DNA from: an uncultured Clostridia bacterium
GTDB lineage: Bacteria > Bacillota > Clostridia > Oscillospirales > Acutalibacteraceae
Assembly: GCA_930990065.1 (NCBI GenBank)
Contig: CAKNOA010000018.1
Location: forward strand, 1-44,310
Reading direction: 5' to 3'
Length of the DNA stretch: 44,310 nt
Position numbers and translations under genes: made by a program. Below are positions 18,183-27,288 of this stretch, piece after piece; the stretch's first letter is position 1, and each line of letters starts with the position of its first letter. The notes under the pieces are model-generated. The model saw nothing but the letters and a program-made list of their open reading frames with translations, ran no database searches and was not told the origin of the DNA.

Positions 18183-18229
18183 TATAGCAAACAGGCTACA
18201 AAGCCCAAAAGTATCGGAGGAGTACTTGC

Positions 18230-19408
18230 ATGGCAAACGATAAAAAAGACCGGGTCAGTATGAAGACCGGCGGCATTGGGGAAGAAGAAAAGAAAAAGGC
18301 GCTGGAAACCGCCTTATCACAGATTGAAAAACGGTTTGGCAAAGGCGCTGTGATGCGTCTGGGCCAAAATGAAACGATGCACGTGGATGCCATTTCCACC
18401 GGCTCGCTGGGGCTCGATTTGGCGCTGGGCATCGGCGGTTTGCCCCGGGGACGCATTGTGGAAATCTACGGGCCGGAATCGTCGGGCAAAACGACGTTGG
18501 CCCTGCACTGCATTGCCGAGGGGCAGAAAAAGGGCGGCTGCGCGGCGTTTATCGACGTGGAACACGCACTCGATCCGGTTTATGCGGCGGCTCTGGGCGT
18601 GGACGTGGATTCGCTGCTTGTATCCCAGCCGGATACCGGCGAACAGGCGCTGGAAATCACCGAAGAATTGGTGCGGTCCGGCGCGATCGACGTGATCGTG
18701 GTGGACTCGGTGGCGGCTTTGGTGCCCCGGGCCGAAATCGAAGGCGAAATGGGCGACAGCCATGTGGGCCTGCAGGCCCGGCTGATGTCCCAGGCGTTGC
18801 GGAAACTGGCCGGTGCCATTTCGAAATCGAATTGCGTGGCGATTTTCATCAACCAGCTGCGTGAAAAAGTGGGCGTCATGTACGGCAACCCGGAAGTAAC
18901 GCCCGGCGGCCGGGCACTGAAGTTTTACGCTTCGGTGCGTATTGATATCCGCAAGATTGAAACCCTGAAAAATGGTGGCGAAGTGGTCGGCAGCCATACA
19001 AGGGCCAAAGTGGTCAAAAACAAGGTGGCGCCGCCGTTCCGCGAAGCGGAATTCGACGTGATGTACGGCAAGGGCATTTCCCGGGATGCGGAACTGCTGG
19101 ATCTGGCCGTGAAGCTGGATATTGTAGAAAAGAGCGGGGCCTGGTTTAGTTACAAGGGGAACCGTCTCGGTCAGGGCCGCGACAACGCCAAGGAATTTTT
19201 GAAAAATGCGCCGGAACTTTCCCAGGAAATCGAAGATCTGGTGTACCAGAATATGGATAAACTGTACGGCAAACCGGGCAAAACCGGCGGGGTGAAACCG
19301 GTGGAAACGGTGCCGGCCGCCGCGGCCCGCCCGGTGGCGGAGGAAAAACCGGCCCAAACCCGTGCAGCGGCCCGCAGCAGTATTGATATTACGGTGGATG
19401 ACGAATGA
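18230..19408 (+). CDS. recA: Recombinase RecA
   Basis: The 392-residue ATPase forms filaments on single-stranded DNA, drives strand exchange and triggers LexA self-cleavage. Walker A is GPESSGKTT (81-89); [20 protein letters not shown] and the L2-region [17 protein letters not shown] are intact. The C-terminal tail after about residue 340 is an Ala/Pro-rich extension ending in acidic DITVDDE, slightly longer than in E. coli. The ATG follows CGGAGGAG. It is preceded by a LexA box and coupled to recX by an ATGA overlap. Confidence 0.97.
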   Translation: MANDKKDRVSMKTGGIGEEEKKKALETALSQIEKRFGKGAVMRLGQNETMHVDAISTGSLGLDLALGIGGLPRGRIVEIYGPESSGKTTLALHCIAEGQKKGGCAAFIDVEHALDPVYAAALGVDVDSLLVSQPDTGEQALEITEELVRSGAIDVIVVDSVAALVPRAEIEGEMGDSHVGLQARLMSQALRKLAGAISKSNCVAIFINQLREKVGVMYGNPEVTPGGRALKFYASVRIDIRKIETLKNGGEVVGSHTRAKVVKNKVAPPFREAEFDVMYGKGISRDAELLDLAVKLDIVEKSGAWFSYKGNRLGQGRDNAKEFLKNAPELSQEIEDLVYQNMDKLYGKPGKTGGVKPVETVPAAAARPVAEEKPAQTRAAARSSIDITVDDE

Positions 19409-20022
19409 ACCGGATTGTGGAAATCCGGCCCCGCCGCAAAAAACTGAGCCTCATTGTACGCGAAGACGGCGAAACGGCGCTGCTGGATACCACCGTTTTA
19501 CAGGAAAACGGAGTGCGCGCTGGGCAGGAACTGCCGGACGAAAGGCTAGAGGAACTGTCTACGTTGTCGCAGCAGCATAGGGCGCGGGAAAAGGCGCTGT
19601 ATCTACTTGAATACCGCAGCCATTCCAAAAAAGAACTGGCCGATAAAATCAGCCGGGTCACCACCCGGGAAGCCGCTCAGGAAGCCGCCGACCGCATGGA
19701 AGAACTGGGGCTGATCGACGACGAAACGTATGCCGCCGACTGCGCCCGGGAACTGGTGTTCCGCAAAGGCTTTTCGTACAGCCGGGCCCGGTTTGAACTG
19801 CAGCGGAAAGGCATTGATCGGGAAACGGCAGAATATGCATTGGATGAACTGCACGCGGATTGGGACGACATTTTGCGCACCCTGATCCAGCGCCGGTACA
19901 GCCACTGTTTGCAAAATGAAAAGGACCGGCGCCGGGCGGTAAATGCACTGCTGCGGTTGGGATACCGGTACGATGAAATACGGCCTCTCCTGCGGGAATT
20001 CGGGCCGGTGGAGGAAGAATAA
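19405..20022 (+). CDS. recX: Regulatory protein RecX
   Basis: The 205-residue helical protein modulates RecA filament growth. The RecX core is visible from [20 protein letters not shown] (about 62-80) through the second three-helix repeat ([20 protein letters not shown]) to the C-terminal repeat ([18 protein letters not shown]). An N-terminal strand-rich part (1-55) is as in Firmicutes RecX. The start overlaps the recA stop (ATGA), so it is cotranscribed and translationally coupled under SOS control. Confidence 0.9.
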   Translation: MNRIVEIRPRRKKLSLIVREDGETALLDTTVLQENGVRAGQELPDERLEELSTLSQQHRAREKALYLLEYRSHSKKELADKISRVTTREAAQEAADRMEELGLIDDETYAADCARELVFRKGFSYSRARFELQRKGIDRETAEYALDELHADWDDILRTLIQRRYSHCLQNEKDRRRAVNALLRLGYRYDEIRPLLREFGPVEEE

Positions 20023-20040
20023 ACAAAGGAGAGTTGAAGG

Positions 20041-21396
20041 ATGGCCGCCGAGCAGAATAAGAAAAAAGTAAAAGTGGGCATGATCAGCCTGGGTTGTGCC
20101 AAAAACCAGGTGGACGGCGAAATGCTGATGGCTTCGCTGGAAGAAAACGGGTTTGAACTGAGCGACGACGTGGGCATTTGCGATATCGCCATTGTCAATA
20201 CCTGCGGGTTTATTGAAAGCGCAAAAAAAGAGTCCATTGAAGAAATTCTGGAGCTGTGCAAGCTGAAAGAAGAAGGACGTATTAAAAAAATCGTGGTGAC
20301 CGGGTGCCTGGCCCAACGCTATCAGGAAGAAATCCGCAAGGAAATCCCGGAAGCCGACGCCGTGCTGGGGATTGGGGCCAACGGTCAGATTGCCGAATAC
20401 CTGAAAAAACTGTGGGAAGAGGATACCCCGGTGGAATGCTTCCCGCCCAAAACGGAAATGCCGCTGTGCGGATCCCGTACGCTGACCACCCCAAGTTATT
20501 ATGCGTATTTAAAAATTGCGGAAGGGTGCAGCAACGGGTGCAGCTATTGCGCCATTCCTATGATCCGGGGGGGATACCGCTCCCGTCCCATGGAAAGCAT
20601 CATCGCCGAAGCCAAGGGGCTAGCGGAAAACGGATGCCGGGAACTGGTCATTATCGCCCAGGATACCAGCCGGTATGGGCTGGATCTGTACGGCGAACTG
20701 CGCCTGCCGCAGCTGCTGACCGAGCTGTGTCATATTGATTCCCTGCGGTGGATCCGGCTCTTATACTGCTATCCGGATACCATCACCGACGAACTGCTCA
20801 AAGTCATGCGGGAAAACAAAAAAGTACTGCCGTACATCGATCTGCCGCTGCAGCATGTGTCCGGCCGGGTGCTGAAAGCCATGAACCGTCAGGGCGACCG
20901 CGCATCCATTACCAAGCTGATTGCCCACATTCGGGAACAGGTGCCGGGGATCACCCTGCGCACCACCCTGATTACCGGGTTCCCCGGAGAAACGGAAGAA
21001 GATTTTGCCGAACTGGCCGAATTTGTCCATGAAACAAAATTTGACCGGCTGGGCTGTTTTGCCTATTCCCAGGAAGAAGGGACGCCGGCTGCCCGGTTGC
21101 CCGGCCAGCTGCCCCAGGAAGTAAAAGAACACCGGGAAGAGCTGATCATGGAAGACCAGATGGCCATTATGATGGAAAAAGGGCAGGCCATGGTGGGCAA
21201 GACCGTAGAAGTGCTCACCGAAGGGTTTGACCGGTATGCCGAATGCTATTTTGGCCGCACCGCAGCCGATGCCCCCGACGTAGACGGGAAGGTGTTCTTT
21301 GTGGCCCAAAAGAAGAAGCCTCATTACGGGCAGTTTGTCCGGGTGAAAATTACGGAGTGCATCGACGGCGACCTGTACGGTGAACTGGCCCGCTGA
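20041..21396 (+). CDS. rimO: Ribosomal protein S12 methylthiotransferase RimO
   Basis: The 451-residue radical SAM enzyme adds a methylthio group to the conserved Asp of ribosomal protein S12. It has the MTTase N-terminal domain (ISLGCAKNQVDGEMLM with C19; further Cys in VNTCGF and VTGCLA), the radical SAM CSNGCSYC motif (C163, C167, C170), and a C-terminal TRAM domain (about 385-451). The S12-type signatures LGCAKNQVD and GCSNGCSYCAIP favour RimO over MiaB. It follows recX by 18 bases with AAAGGAG upstream of the ATG. Confidence 0.94.
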   Translation: MAAEQNKKKVKVGMISLGCAKNQVDGEMLMASLEENGFELSDDVGICDIAIVNTCGFIESAKKESIEEILELCKLKEEGRIKKIVVTGCLAQRYQEEIRKEIPEADAVLGIGANGQIAEYLKKLWEEDTPVECFPPKTEMPLCGSRTLTTPSYYAYLKIAEGCSNGCSYCAIPMIRGGYRSRPMESIIAEAKGLAENGCRELVIIAQDTSRYGLDLYGELRLPQLLTELCHIDSLRWIRLLYCYPDTITDELLKVMRENKKVLPYIDLPLQHVSGRVLKAMNRQGDRASITKLIAHIREQVPGITLRTTLITGFPGETEEDFAELAEFVHETKFDRLGCFAYSQEEGTPAARLPGQLPQEVKEHREELIMEDQMAIMMEKGQAMVGKTVEVLTEGFDRYAECYFGRTAADAPDVDGKVFFVAQKKKPHYGQFVRVKITECIDGDLYGELAR

Positions 21397-21419
21397 TGGT
21401 GGGAAAAGGAGGCTCTGAC

Positions 21420-22004
21420 ATGAATCTACCGAACCGGCTGACGGTAATGCGCATGATTTTGGTGCCGTTTTTTGTAGCCGCACTGCTTTACCCGTTCCCG
21501 CATCACTTTTTGGCGGCGTTTGTGCTGTTTGCCGTGGCGTCGTATACCGATCATCTCGATGGAAAAATCGCCCGCAAACGGAATTTGATTACGAATTTCG
21601 GCAAGTTTATGGATCCGCTGGCTGACAAAGTCATGGTGCTTTCGGCCATGGTGTGTTTGGTCAGCCTGGATCTGGCGGATGTCTGGATCGTGGTGCTGAT
21701 GTTGGCGCGGGAATTTATGGTTACATCGATTCGCCTGGTGGCCGCCGACCGGGGGAGGGTGATTGCCGCCAATATTTGGGGCAAAGCGAAAACCGTGTCG
21801 CAAATTATTGCCATTTTGGCGGTGCTGCTGATGCAGTACCTGTTGGAACTGGGCGGCATGGGAGTTTTACCGCTGCCGGCCGAAAGTGGGCTGATCATGG
21901 GGATGATCGGCGACATTTTATTGGCGATTGCCGCTTTCTTCACCGTGCTGTCCGGCCTTGTGTATTTGCGGCGCAACTGGGATATTTTACGGGAAGGCGC
22001 CTGA
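21420..22004 (+). CDS. pgsA: CDP-diacylglycerol-glycerol-3-phosphate phosphatidyltransferase
   Basis: The 194-residue membrane enzyme makes phosphatidylglycerol phosphate, the precursor of phosphatidylglycerol. The CDP-alcohol phosphatidyltransferase motif Dx2DGx2ARx8Gx3Dx3D is complete (DHLDGKIARKR to FMDPLADK, about residues 42-68), with about four to six hydrophobic helices. The ATG at 21420 follows AAAAGGAGG 7 bases upstream. It ends the recA-recX-rimO-pgsA run; the Cys T-box promoter starts eight bases after its stop. Confidence 0.92.
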   Translation: MNLPNRLTVMRMILVPFFVAALLYPFPHHFLAAFVLFAVASYTDHLDGKIARKRNLITNFGKFMDPLADKVMVLSAMVCLVSLDLADVWIVVLMLAREFMVTSIRLVAADRGRVIAANIWGKAKTVSQIIAILAVLLMQYLLELGGMGVLPLPAESGLIMGMIGDILLAIAAFFTVLSGLVYLRRNWDILREGA

Positions 22005-22011
22005 AAAAGCC

Positions 22012-22039
22012 TTTACAAGGAACAAAAAAGGTATATACT
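22012..22039 (+). promoter_or_regulatory. Promoter of the Cys T-box operon
   Basis: TTTACA (22012-22017), a 16-base spacer and TATACT (22034-22039). TATAAA a few bases later is an alternative -10. Confidence 0.6.
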
Positions 22040-22044
22040 GTATA

Positions 22045-22337
22045 AAAAGGAAAGAAAGGCTGTGCGTGGGAGAAGTATCCCCGCCAAAAACCGGCCGCCA
22101 GAGAAGGGGCGCCATGAGGGGTTCATGGCTGGAAGCGCCCTGGCTTTCAGGTTTTCGGGGAGAAATGCACCGACGCTGAGGGATTTCCTCAGGCTGGCCG
22201 GGGGAACCGCCGTATGATACGGCGCAGTATCCGGGCACGGGTGGCGCCGTTATACGCCTTCAGAGTGATAAGCTCGGAGTGGAACCGCGGAAACACCGCC
22301 TCCGTATGCCGCTTTGCGGCGTGCGGAGGTTTTTTGT
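22045..22337 (+). promoter_or_regulatory. T-box leader with cysteine specifier
   Basis: The leader fits a tRNA-sensing T-box. Stem I base CCGGCCGCC (around 22091) pairs with GGCTGGCCGG (around 22193); AGAGAA lies at 22100; the specifier loop reads GAAATGCA with TGC (Cys) at 22166-22168. A CTGAGG/CCTCAG hairpin and a perfect GCCGTAT-G-ATACGGC hairpin (about 22213-22228) follow. The T-box is AGTGGAACCGCGG with TGGA at 22280-22283, which pairs with the UCCA end of a tRNA with U73, as in tRNA-Cys. The terminator at 22299-22337 has a long GC stem and TTTTTT. Uncharged tRNA-Cys should switch on cysE, cysS, ybaK and the phosphodiesterase gene. Confidence 0.93.
22299..22337 (+). terminator. T-box terminator before cysE
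   Basis: CCTCCGTATGCCGC pairs with GCGGCGTGCGGAGG (two G-T pairs) around TTT, followed by TTTTTTG. The 5' arm is shared with the T-box antiterminator. Confidence 0.93.
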
Positions 22338-22402
22338 TTTTTCGCTGTGTTGTTCTCCGCCTTTGCTGGCAGAACTAGAGAGAAAGGGAGAGAACGCCTT
22401 TT

Positions 22403-23071
22403 ATGTTTGATGAACTGAAACGGGAACTTGACTCGATTATGGCCCGGGACCCGGCGGCCCGCAGCCGGTGGGAAGTATATTTTCTGTATTCCGGGTTTAA
22501 AGCGGTGCGGGCGTACCGAAAAAGCCACTGGCTCTATGAACATGGCCATTACTTTTTGGCCCGGTGGATCAGTCAGCGGGCCCGGCACAAAACGGGGATT
22601 GAAATTCACCCCGGTGCCAAAATCGGAAAAGGGCTGTTTATTGACCACGGCATGGGGGTTGTCATCGGCGAAACCACCGAAATTGGCGACGATTGCACCC
22701 TGTACCAGAACGTGACCCTGGGGGGCACCGGGAAGGACAAGGGTAAACGGCACCCTACCTTGGGGAACAATGTGCTGGTGGGCAGCGGCGCCAAGGTATT
22801 AGGGCCCTTCCGTGTCGGTGACAACGCCCGGGTGGCGGCCGGCGCCGTGGTGCTCAGTGAAGTGCCCGACAACGCCACCGCTGTGGGGGTACCGGCCCGG
22901 GTGGTACGCATTAACGGAGAAAAACCGGCCGAATGCACCAGCATGGCGCTGGACCAGGTGCATGTCAGCGACCCGGTGGAACAGGCGCTGCAGGAACTGC
23001 GCTGCGAAATGGGCGGTTTGGAACAGCAGTTTTGCCACAAGGAACAGAAAGAGCCGCCGAAAGACGAATAA
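22403..23071 (+). CDS. cysE: Serine O-acetyltransferase
   Basis: The 222-residue enzyme acetylates serine with acetyl-CoA to O-acetylserine, the precursor of cysteine. The hexapeptide-repeat left-handed beta helix runs from GIEIHPGAKIGKGLFIDHGM (about 65-84) to VGVPARVVR, with the characteristic GGTGKDKGKRHPTLG loop. It is the short Gram-positive form without the long N-terminal extension. The start follows GAGAGAAAGGGAG and lies 66 bases after the T-box terminator. It is the first gene of the Cys T-box operon. Confidence 0.93.
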   Translation: MFDELKRELDSIMARDPAARSRWEVYFLYSGFKAVRAYRKSHWLYEHGHYFLARWISQRARHKTGIEIHPGAKIGKGLFIDHGMGVVIGETTEIGDDCTLYQNVTLGGTGKDKGKRHPTLGNNVLVGSGAKVLGPFRVGDNARVAAGAVVLSEVPDNATAVGVPARVVRINGEKPAECTSMALDQVHVSDPVEQALQELRCEMGGLEQQFCHKEQKEPPKDE

Positions 23072-23092
23072 AAAAGAAGGGGAGTCCATTTC

Positions 23093-24496
23093 ATGAAAAT
23101 CTACAATACCATGACCCGTCAAAAAGAAGAATTCGTGCCCATGGTGCCGGGCGAAGCCAAAATCTACGCCTGCGGTCCGACGGTGTATAATTTTATCCAC
23201 ATCGGTAATGCGCGGCCCATTTGCGTGTTTGACGTATTGCGCCGTTACCTGGAATACCGGGGGATGAAGGTCACTTTCGTACAGAATTTTACCGATATTG
23301 ACGACAAGATCATCCGCAAAGCCAACGAAGAGGGGACCGATTATTTGACGGTATCCCGCCGGTATATGGAAGAATACAAAAAAGACGCTGCGGGGCTGAA
23401 TGTGCGCCCGGCGACGGTGCACCCGCTGGCCACCGAAAATATTGATGAAATTATCGCCATTATCCGTACTTTGGTAGAAAAGGGGTATGCATACCCGGCG
23501 GAAAACGGTGACGTGTACTTCCGCACCCGCAAGTTTAAAGAATACGGCAAACTGTCCCACCAGCCGCTGGAAGATTTGCAGGCGGGCGCCCGGATCAGCG
23601 TGGGCGAAATCAAAGAAGACGCCATGGATTTTGCCGTGTGGAAGGGCAGCAAGCCCGGCGAACCCTATTGGGAATCGCCCTGGGGCAAAGGCCGTCCCGG
23701 CTGGCATATTGAATGCAGCGCCATGGTGCGCCGCTACTTGGGCAAAACCATCGACATTCACTGCGGCGGGCAGGATTTGATCTTCCCCCACCACGAAAAC
23801 GAAATTGCCCAGAGCGAATGCTGCAATGACGCCCCGTTTGCCCGGTACTGGATGCACAACGGATATATCAATGTGGATAACCAGAAGATGAGTAAATCCC
23901 TGCACAACTTCTTTACCGTGCGGGAAGTGGCGGAAAAATACGGGTATGAACCCATTCGGTACCTGATGGTATCGTCCCATTACCGTATGCCCATCAATTA
24001 CAGCACCGACATTCTGGCCCAGTGCCAGGGGGCGCTGAACCGGCTGTACAACTGCCGCAATAATCTGCGTTTCCTGCTGAAAAACGCACAGGTCAAAGAA
24101 AAAGAAAACGACGAAGCCGTGCTTTCTTCCTTTGATACCCACCGTGACCATTTTATCAGCGCCATGGAAGACGACCTGAATACCGCCGATGCGGTTTCGG
24201 CCCTGTTTGATCTGGTGCGGGATATCAACGGCAGCGTGACCGAAACGCCCAGCCGCCGGCTGCTGCAGGGGTCTTTGGACCGGCTGATGGAACTGGCCAA
24301 TGTGCTGGGGCTGCTCTATCGGGAAGAAGAAACGGACCTGGATAGTGAAATTGAAGCCCTGATCGAAAAACGGGCCCAGGCGCGGAAAAACCGGGATTGG
24401 GCCACGGCCGACGCGATTCGCGATGAACTGCGCGCCCGCCATGTGGTCTTGGAAGACACCCCCCAGGGTGTAAAATGGCATATTGAGAAGGAATAA
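23093..24496 (+). CDS. cysS: Cysteinyl-tRNA synthetase
   Basis: The 467-residue class I synthetase charges tRNA-Cys. Visible features are the Zn ligand C27 in ACGPTVYNF, the HIGH-type HIGNARP at 36-42, WHIECSAM and GGQDLIFPHHENE with further Zn ligands, and the KMSKS signature (QKMSKSLHN, about 264-272). The C-terminal DALR anticodon-binding region follows at about 340-410. Length is normal. It is second in the Cys T-box operon, 21 bases after cysE, which gives feedback control by its own tRNA substrate. Confidence 0.96.
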   Translation: MKIYNTMTRQKEEFVPMVPGEAKIYACGPTVYNFIHIGNARPICVFDVLRRYLEYRGMKVTFVQNFTDIDDKIIRKANEEGTDYLTVSRRYMEEYKKDAAGLNVRPATVHPLATENIDEIIAIIRTLVEKGYAYPAENGDVYFRTRKFKEYGKLSHQPLEDLQAGARISVGEIKEDAMDFAVWKGSKPGEPYWESPWGKGRPGWHIECSAMVRRYLGKTIDIHCGGQDLIFPHHENEIAQSECCNDAPFARYWMHNGYINVDNQKMSKSLHNFFTVREVAEKYGYEPIRYLMVSSHYRMPINYSTDILAQCQGALNRLYNCRNNLRFLLKNAQVKEKENDEAVLSSFDTHRDHFISAMEDDLNTADAVSALFDLVRDINGSVTETPSRRLLQGSLDRLMELANVLGLLYREEETDLDSEIEALIEKRAQARKNRDWATADAIRDELRARHVVLEDTPQGVKWHIEKE

Positions 24497-24497
24497 T

Positions 24498-25007
24498 ATG
24501 GCAAAGAAAAAAGAAACGGAACATAAAACCAATGTCATGCGCCTATTGGACCAGGCTGGCATTCCCTATACCCCGCATTTCTATAAACACGAAGGGGAGC
24601 AGGAAGTGGGCGTTGGCGTACACATCGCCAAAGCTTTGGGCCAGAATGTGGAGCAGGCGTTTAAAACCCTGGTCACCCGGGGCAGCAGCGGCGGATTTTT
24701 TGTTTTCGTAATCCCCGTAGCGGAAGAACTTGATTTGAAAAAGGCGGCCCGGGCGGTGGGCGAAAAGAACGTGGAAATGATCGCCGTGAAAGAAATTCTG
24801 GCGGTCACGGGCTATGTACGGGGCGGCTGTTCGCCCCTGGGCATGAAAAAGCCGTACCCCACCGTCATCGATGAAAGCTGCCTCTTGTTTGATACCATTT
24901 ATCTCAGCGCCGGAAAAATCGGGGCGCAGGTGGAGGTGCCGCCAGATAAACTGTGTGCCCTTCTCGGCGCCAAAACGATTGATCTGATACAAGAAAGGAG
25001 ACAGTAA
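24498..25007 (+). CDS. ybaK: YbaK/EbsC-type Cys-tRNA(Pro) deacylase
   Basis: The 169-residue protein belongs to the YbaK/ProX editing family that hydrolyses Cys-tRNA(Pro) made by prolyl-tRNA synthetase. The family pattern is seen in GVGVHIAKALGQNVEQAFKT, a conserved Lys in FKTLV, and the C-terminal GYVRGGCSPLGMKKPYPTVI with its GxxSP-like loop. The true ATG is at 24498, one base after the cysS stop codon, with GAGAAGGA upstream; an earlier TTG frame lies inside cysS. Its place in a Cys T-box operon fits a role in limiting damage from cysteine misacylation. The deacylase role is from family knowledge. Confidence 0.88.
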   Translation: MAKKKETEHKTNVMRLLDQAGIPYTPHFYKHEGEQEVGVGVHIAKALGQNVEQAFKTLVTRGSSGGFFVFVIPVAEELDLKKAARAVGEKNVEMIAVKEILAVTGYVRGGCSPLGMKKPYPTVIDESCLLFDTIYLSAGKIGAQVEVPPDKLCALLGAKTIDLIQERRQ

Positions 25008-25010
25008 CGT

Positions 25011-25727
25011 ATGAATCCACTGATCTATGCCCATCGTGGGGCCAGCGCCTATGCGCCGGAAAACACCATGTCCGCTTTTCACGAGGCGGCCCGCCGGTAT
25101 GCCGATGGCATTGAGCTGGACGTGCAGATGACCAAAGATGGCGCGATTGTCGTTATGCACGACGAAGATGTTTCGCGCACCACCAACAGCCAGGGGCTGG
25201 TGAGGGAAAAGACCCTAAAAGAGATCAAAGAGCTGGACGCCGGCGGCTGGTACAGCCGGCTGTATGTGGGTGAAAAAGTGCCCACCTTGGAAGAAGTGCT
25301 CACCTTTTTACAGGGGAATTCCTTGCGGCTGAACATCGAAATCAAGACCTGCTCGGCCTGGTATGACAAAGAACTGACCCGCCGCACGGTTTCCCTGGTG
25401 CAGCAAAGCGGCATCAAAGACCGGGTCATTTTTTCTTCCTTTGAACACCGCAGCCTGCTCGATGCCAAAGAACTGGATGATACCATCCCCTGTGGGCTTT
25501 TGTATGTGGGCAACCTGATTCATCCGGGCCGCTACGCCAAAGCGGTAGGGGCCGAGTACATTCATCCGTGCTGGGACAACCTGGACCGGCAGGGTGTGGA
25601 AGACTGCCGCGAAAACGGCATTGAAATTCACCCGTGGACCATCAACGATCCCACCTCCCGGGATGCCATGCTGGCGTTCGAGTGTGAACACCTGATCACC
25701 AATTATCCCGATATTCTGTATCGCTGA
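25011..25727 (+). CDS. Glycerophosphodiester phosphodiesterase
   Basis: The 238-residue enzyme is of the UgpQ/GDPD type, hydrolysing glycerophosphodiesters to glycerol-3-phosphate and an alcohol. The TIM-barrel catalytic signature is HRGASAYAPENTMSAF (H8, R9, E16), then GIELDVQMTKDGAIVVMHDE (metal ligands E and D, catalytic His) and a conserved LNIEIK strand. There is no signal peptide, so it is cytosolic. It starts three bases after the ybaK stop behind AGAAAGGAG and ends the operon at a terminator. Its link to cysteine metabolism is not obvious. Confidence 0.92.
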   Translation: MNPLIYAHRGASAYAPENTMSAFHEAARRYADGIELDVQMTKDGAIVVMHDEDVSRTTNSQGLVREKTLKEIKELDAGGWYSRLYVGEKVPTLEEVLTFLQGNSLRLNIEIKTCSAWYDKELTRRTVSLVQQSGIKDRVIFSSFEHRSLLDAKELDDTIPCGLLYVGNLIHPGRYAKAVGAEYIHPCWDNLDRQGVEDCRENGIEIHPWTINDPTSRDAMLAFECEHLITNYPDILYR

Positions 25728-25731
25728 ATCT

Positions 25732-25778
25732 AAAAAACAGAACCGCCCAAAGAAAAAGGGCGGTTCTGTTTTTTCTTT
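25732..25778 (+). terminator. Terminator of the Cys T-box operon
   Basis: AACAGAACCGCCC pairs perfectly with GGGCGGTTCTGTT, followed by TTTTTCTTT. Confidence 0.93.
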
Positions 25779-25796
25779 CGCAGAAGAAAGAGGAGA

Positions 25797-25841
25797 ATAT
25801 TTCCTTTATAGAAATATGGTGGCAAACGGCTTTGCTATAAT
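25797..25841 (+). promoter_or_regulatory. Promoter with upstream dyad before the GH13 gene
   Basis: TGCTATAAT (25833-25841) is an extended -10 with no good -35. In the -35 area an inverted repeat, ATATTTC-CTTTATA-GAAATAT (about 25797-25817), overlaps where a repressor or activator would act. Confidence 0.5.
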
Positions 25842-25898
25842 GGGGCAAAACGGGAGGGCCCGTTCGAGAGATTGTATGGAAGAAAGGATGACGCTAGT

Positions 25899-27191
25899 AT
25901 GGCAAAAAAAACAGCGATCGCGCTGCGCAATCAGGTAATTTATTCTGTTTACGTGCGCAACCACACGGCCGAAGGCACCTTTGCCGCGGTGGAAAAGGAC
26001 ATTGACCGCATTCATGCTTTAGGGACCGACATTGTATGGTTGATGCCGATTCATCCCATTGGGGAAGAAGCCCGCAAGGGTCAGGCCGGCAGCCCATATG
26101 CCATTCGGGATTACCGGGATATCAACCCCGCCTATGGCACGCGGGCCGATTTCTGCCGGTTAGTGGATGCGATTCATGCCCGGGGCATGAAGTGCATCAT
26201 TGACGTGGTGTATAACCACACGTCCCCCGATTCCTGGCTGCGAAATCACCACCCCGAGTGGTTTTTCCACAAAGCCGACGGCAGTTTTGGCAACCAGGTG
26301 GCAGACTGGGGCGATATTATCGACCTGGATTACATCCACAACCCCGACTTGTGGGATTACCAAATTGATACCTTAAAAATGTGGGCTTCCATTGTGGACG
26401 GGTTCCGTTGCGACGTGGCACCGCTGGTACCGGTGGAATTCTGGGAACGCGCCCGAGAGGAAGTGGCCCAAATTAACCCCGATTGTATTTGGCTCGCAGA
26501 ATCGGTGGAACCGTCGTTTGTCAAAGAAAACCGTGACCATGGGGTTTACGCCGCCAGCGATTGTGAAACATTCCGCGCTTTCGACATGGAATACGACTAT
26601 GATATGAAAGAATATTTCATGGATTATCTGAACCGGAAAATCCCGCTGAGCCGGTATGTGGAAATGCTGCTGCGCCAGGAGATGATCTACCCGCAGAACT
26701 ATGTAAAAATGCGGCACTTGGAAAATCACGATAATCCCCGTGCCCGGGACCTGATCCCCGACATGGCCCGGTTGAAAAACTGGACGGCGTTTATGTATTT
26801 CCTGCGGGGCAGCATGTTGCTGTTCGGTGGGCAAGAAAAAGCGGTAGCCCACCGGCCCGATTTGTTCAATGTGGACCCGGTGGACTGGAACGGCGAAGGG
26901 ACTGAAGACCTGACGCTGCTGATGCAGAGCCTGTATGCCATTAAGCACGATCCCATTTTGGCGGACGGCCAGCTGGACATGAAGGCCGACGATGTGCACG
27001 ATGTAGCGACCATTCTGTACCGCAAGGAAGGGCGCACCTGCGTGGGGGTATTCAGCCTGATGGCAAATGAAGCGCGGGTACCGGTTCCGGCGGCCGATGG
27101 TGTTTATCAGAACCGCGTCGACGGCAGTGCCGTGACGGTGGAAAATGGCGAATTGATCGTCGAAGGCGGACCGGTCGTTTTTGACTGCTGA
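25899..27191 (+). CDS. Intracellular GH13 alpha-amylase family enzyme
   Basis: The 430-residue protein is a GH13 (beta/alpha)8 glycoside hydrolase. The four conserved regions are visible: DVVYNHTS (region I), GFRCDVA with nucleophile D172, WLAESV with acid/base E201, and ENHDNPR with D278. There is no signal peptide and the C-terminal beta domain is short, so it probably trims internalised alpha-linked oligosaccharides. Substrate (alpha-1,4 or alpha-1,6 glucan, or transglycosylation) cannot be settled. The ATG at 25899 is chosen over an upstream in-frame start because AGAAAGGATGAC precedes it. It is a single gene with a strong terminator. Confidence 0.85.
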   Translation: MAKKTAIALRNQVIYSVYVRNHTAEGTFAAVEKDIDRIHALGTDIVWLMPIHPIGEEARKGQAGSPYAIRDYRDINPAYGTRADFCRLVDAIHARGMKCIIDVVYNHTSPDSWLRNHHPEWFFHKADGSFGNQVADWGDIIDLDYIHNPDLWDYQIDTLKMWASIVDGFRCDVAPLVPVEFWERAREEVAQINPDCIWLAESVEPSFVKENRDHGVYAASDCETFRAFDMEYDYDMKEYFMDYLNRKIPLSRYVEMLLRQEMIYPQNYVKMRHLENHDNPRARDLIPDMARLKNWTAFMYFLRGSMLLFGGQEKAVAHRPDLFNVDPVDWNGEGTEDLTLLMQSLYAIKHDPILADGQLDMKADDVHDVATILYRKEGRTCVGVFSLMANEARVPVPAADGVYQNRVDGSAVTVENGELIVEGGPVVFDC

Positions 27192-27204
27192 GCGATGAAA
27201 CGAT

Positions 27205-27248
27205 AAATTTTCCACCGTTTTCCCGGAAACGGTGGAAAATTTTCTTTT
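27205..27248 (+). terminator. Terminator after the GH13 gene
   Basis: A perfect 16-base stem, AAATTTTCCACCGTTT and complement, with a 6-base loop, then TCTTTT. It lies 41 bases before the kinase start. Confidence 0.88.
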
Positions 27249-27288
27249 ACAGGCAGAAAAGCCGCCCAGAAAGGAGGAATTTCACCGG

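Noticed and set aside
22080..22240. A riboswitch (SAM or cobalamin type) in front of cysE.
   Set aside because: The T-box sequence, Cys specifier and terminator account for the whole leader, and no SAM-riboswitch core was seen.
22799..24562. A 587-codon minus-strand open frame over cysE and cysS.
   Set aside because: The plus strand encodes clear CysE and CysS with conserved motifs; the antisense frame is a by-product of codon bias.
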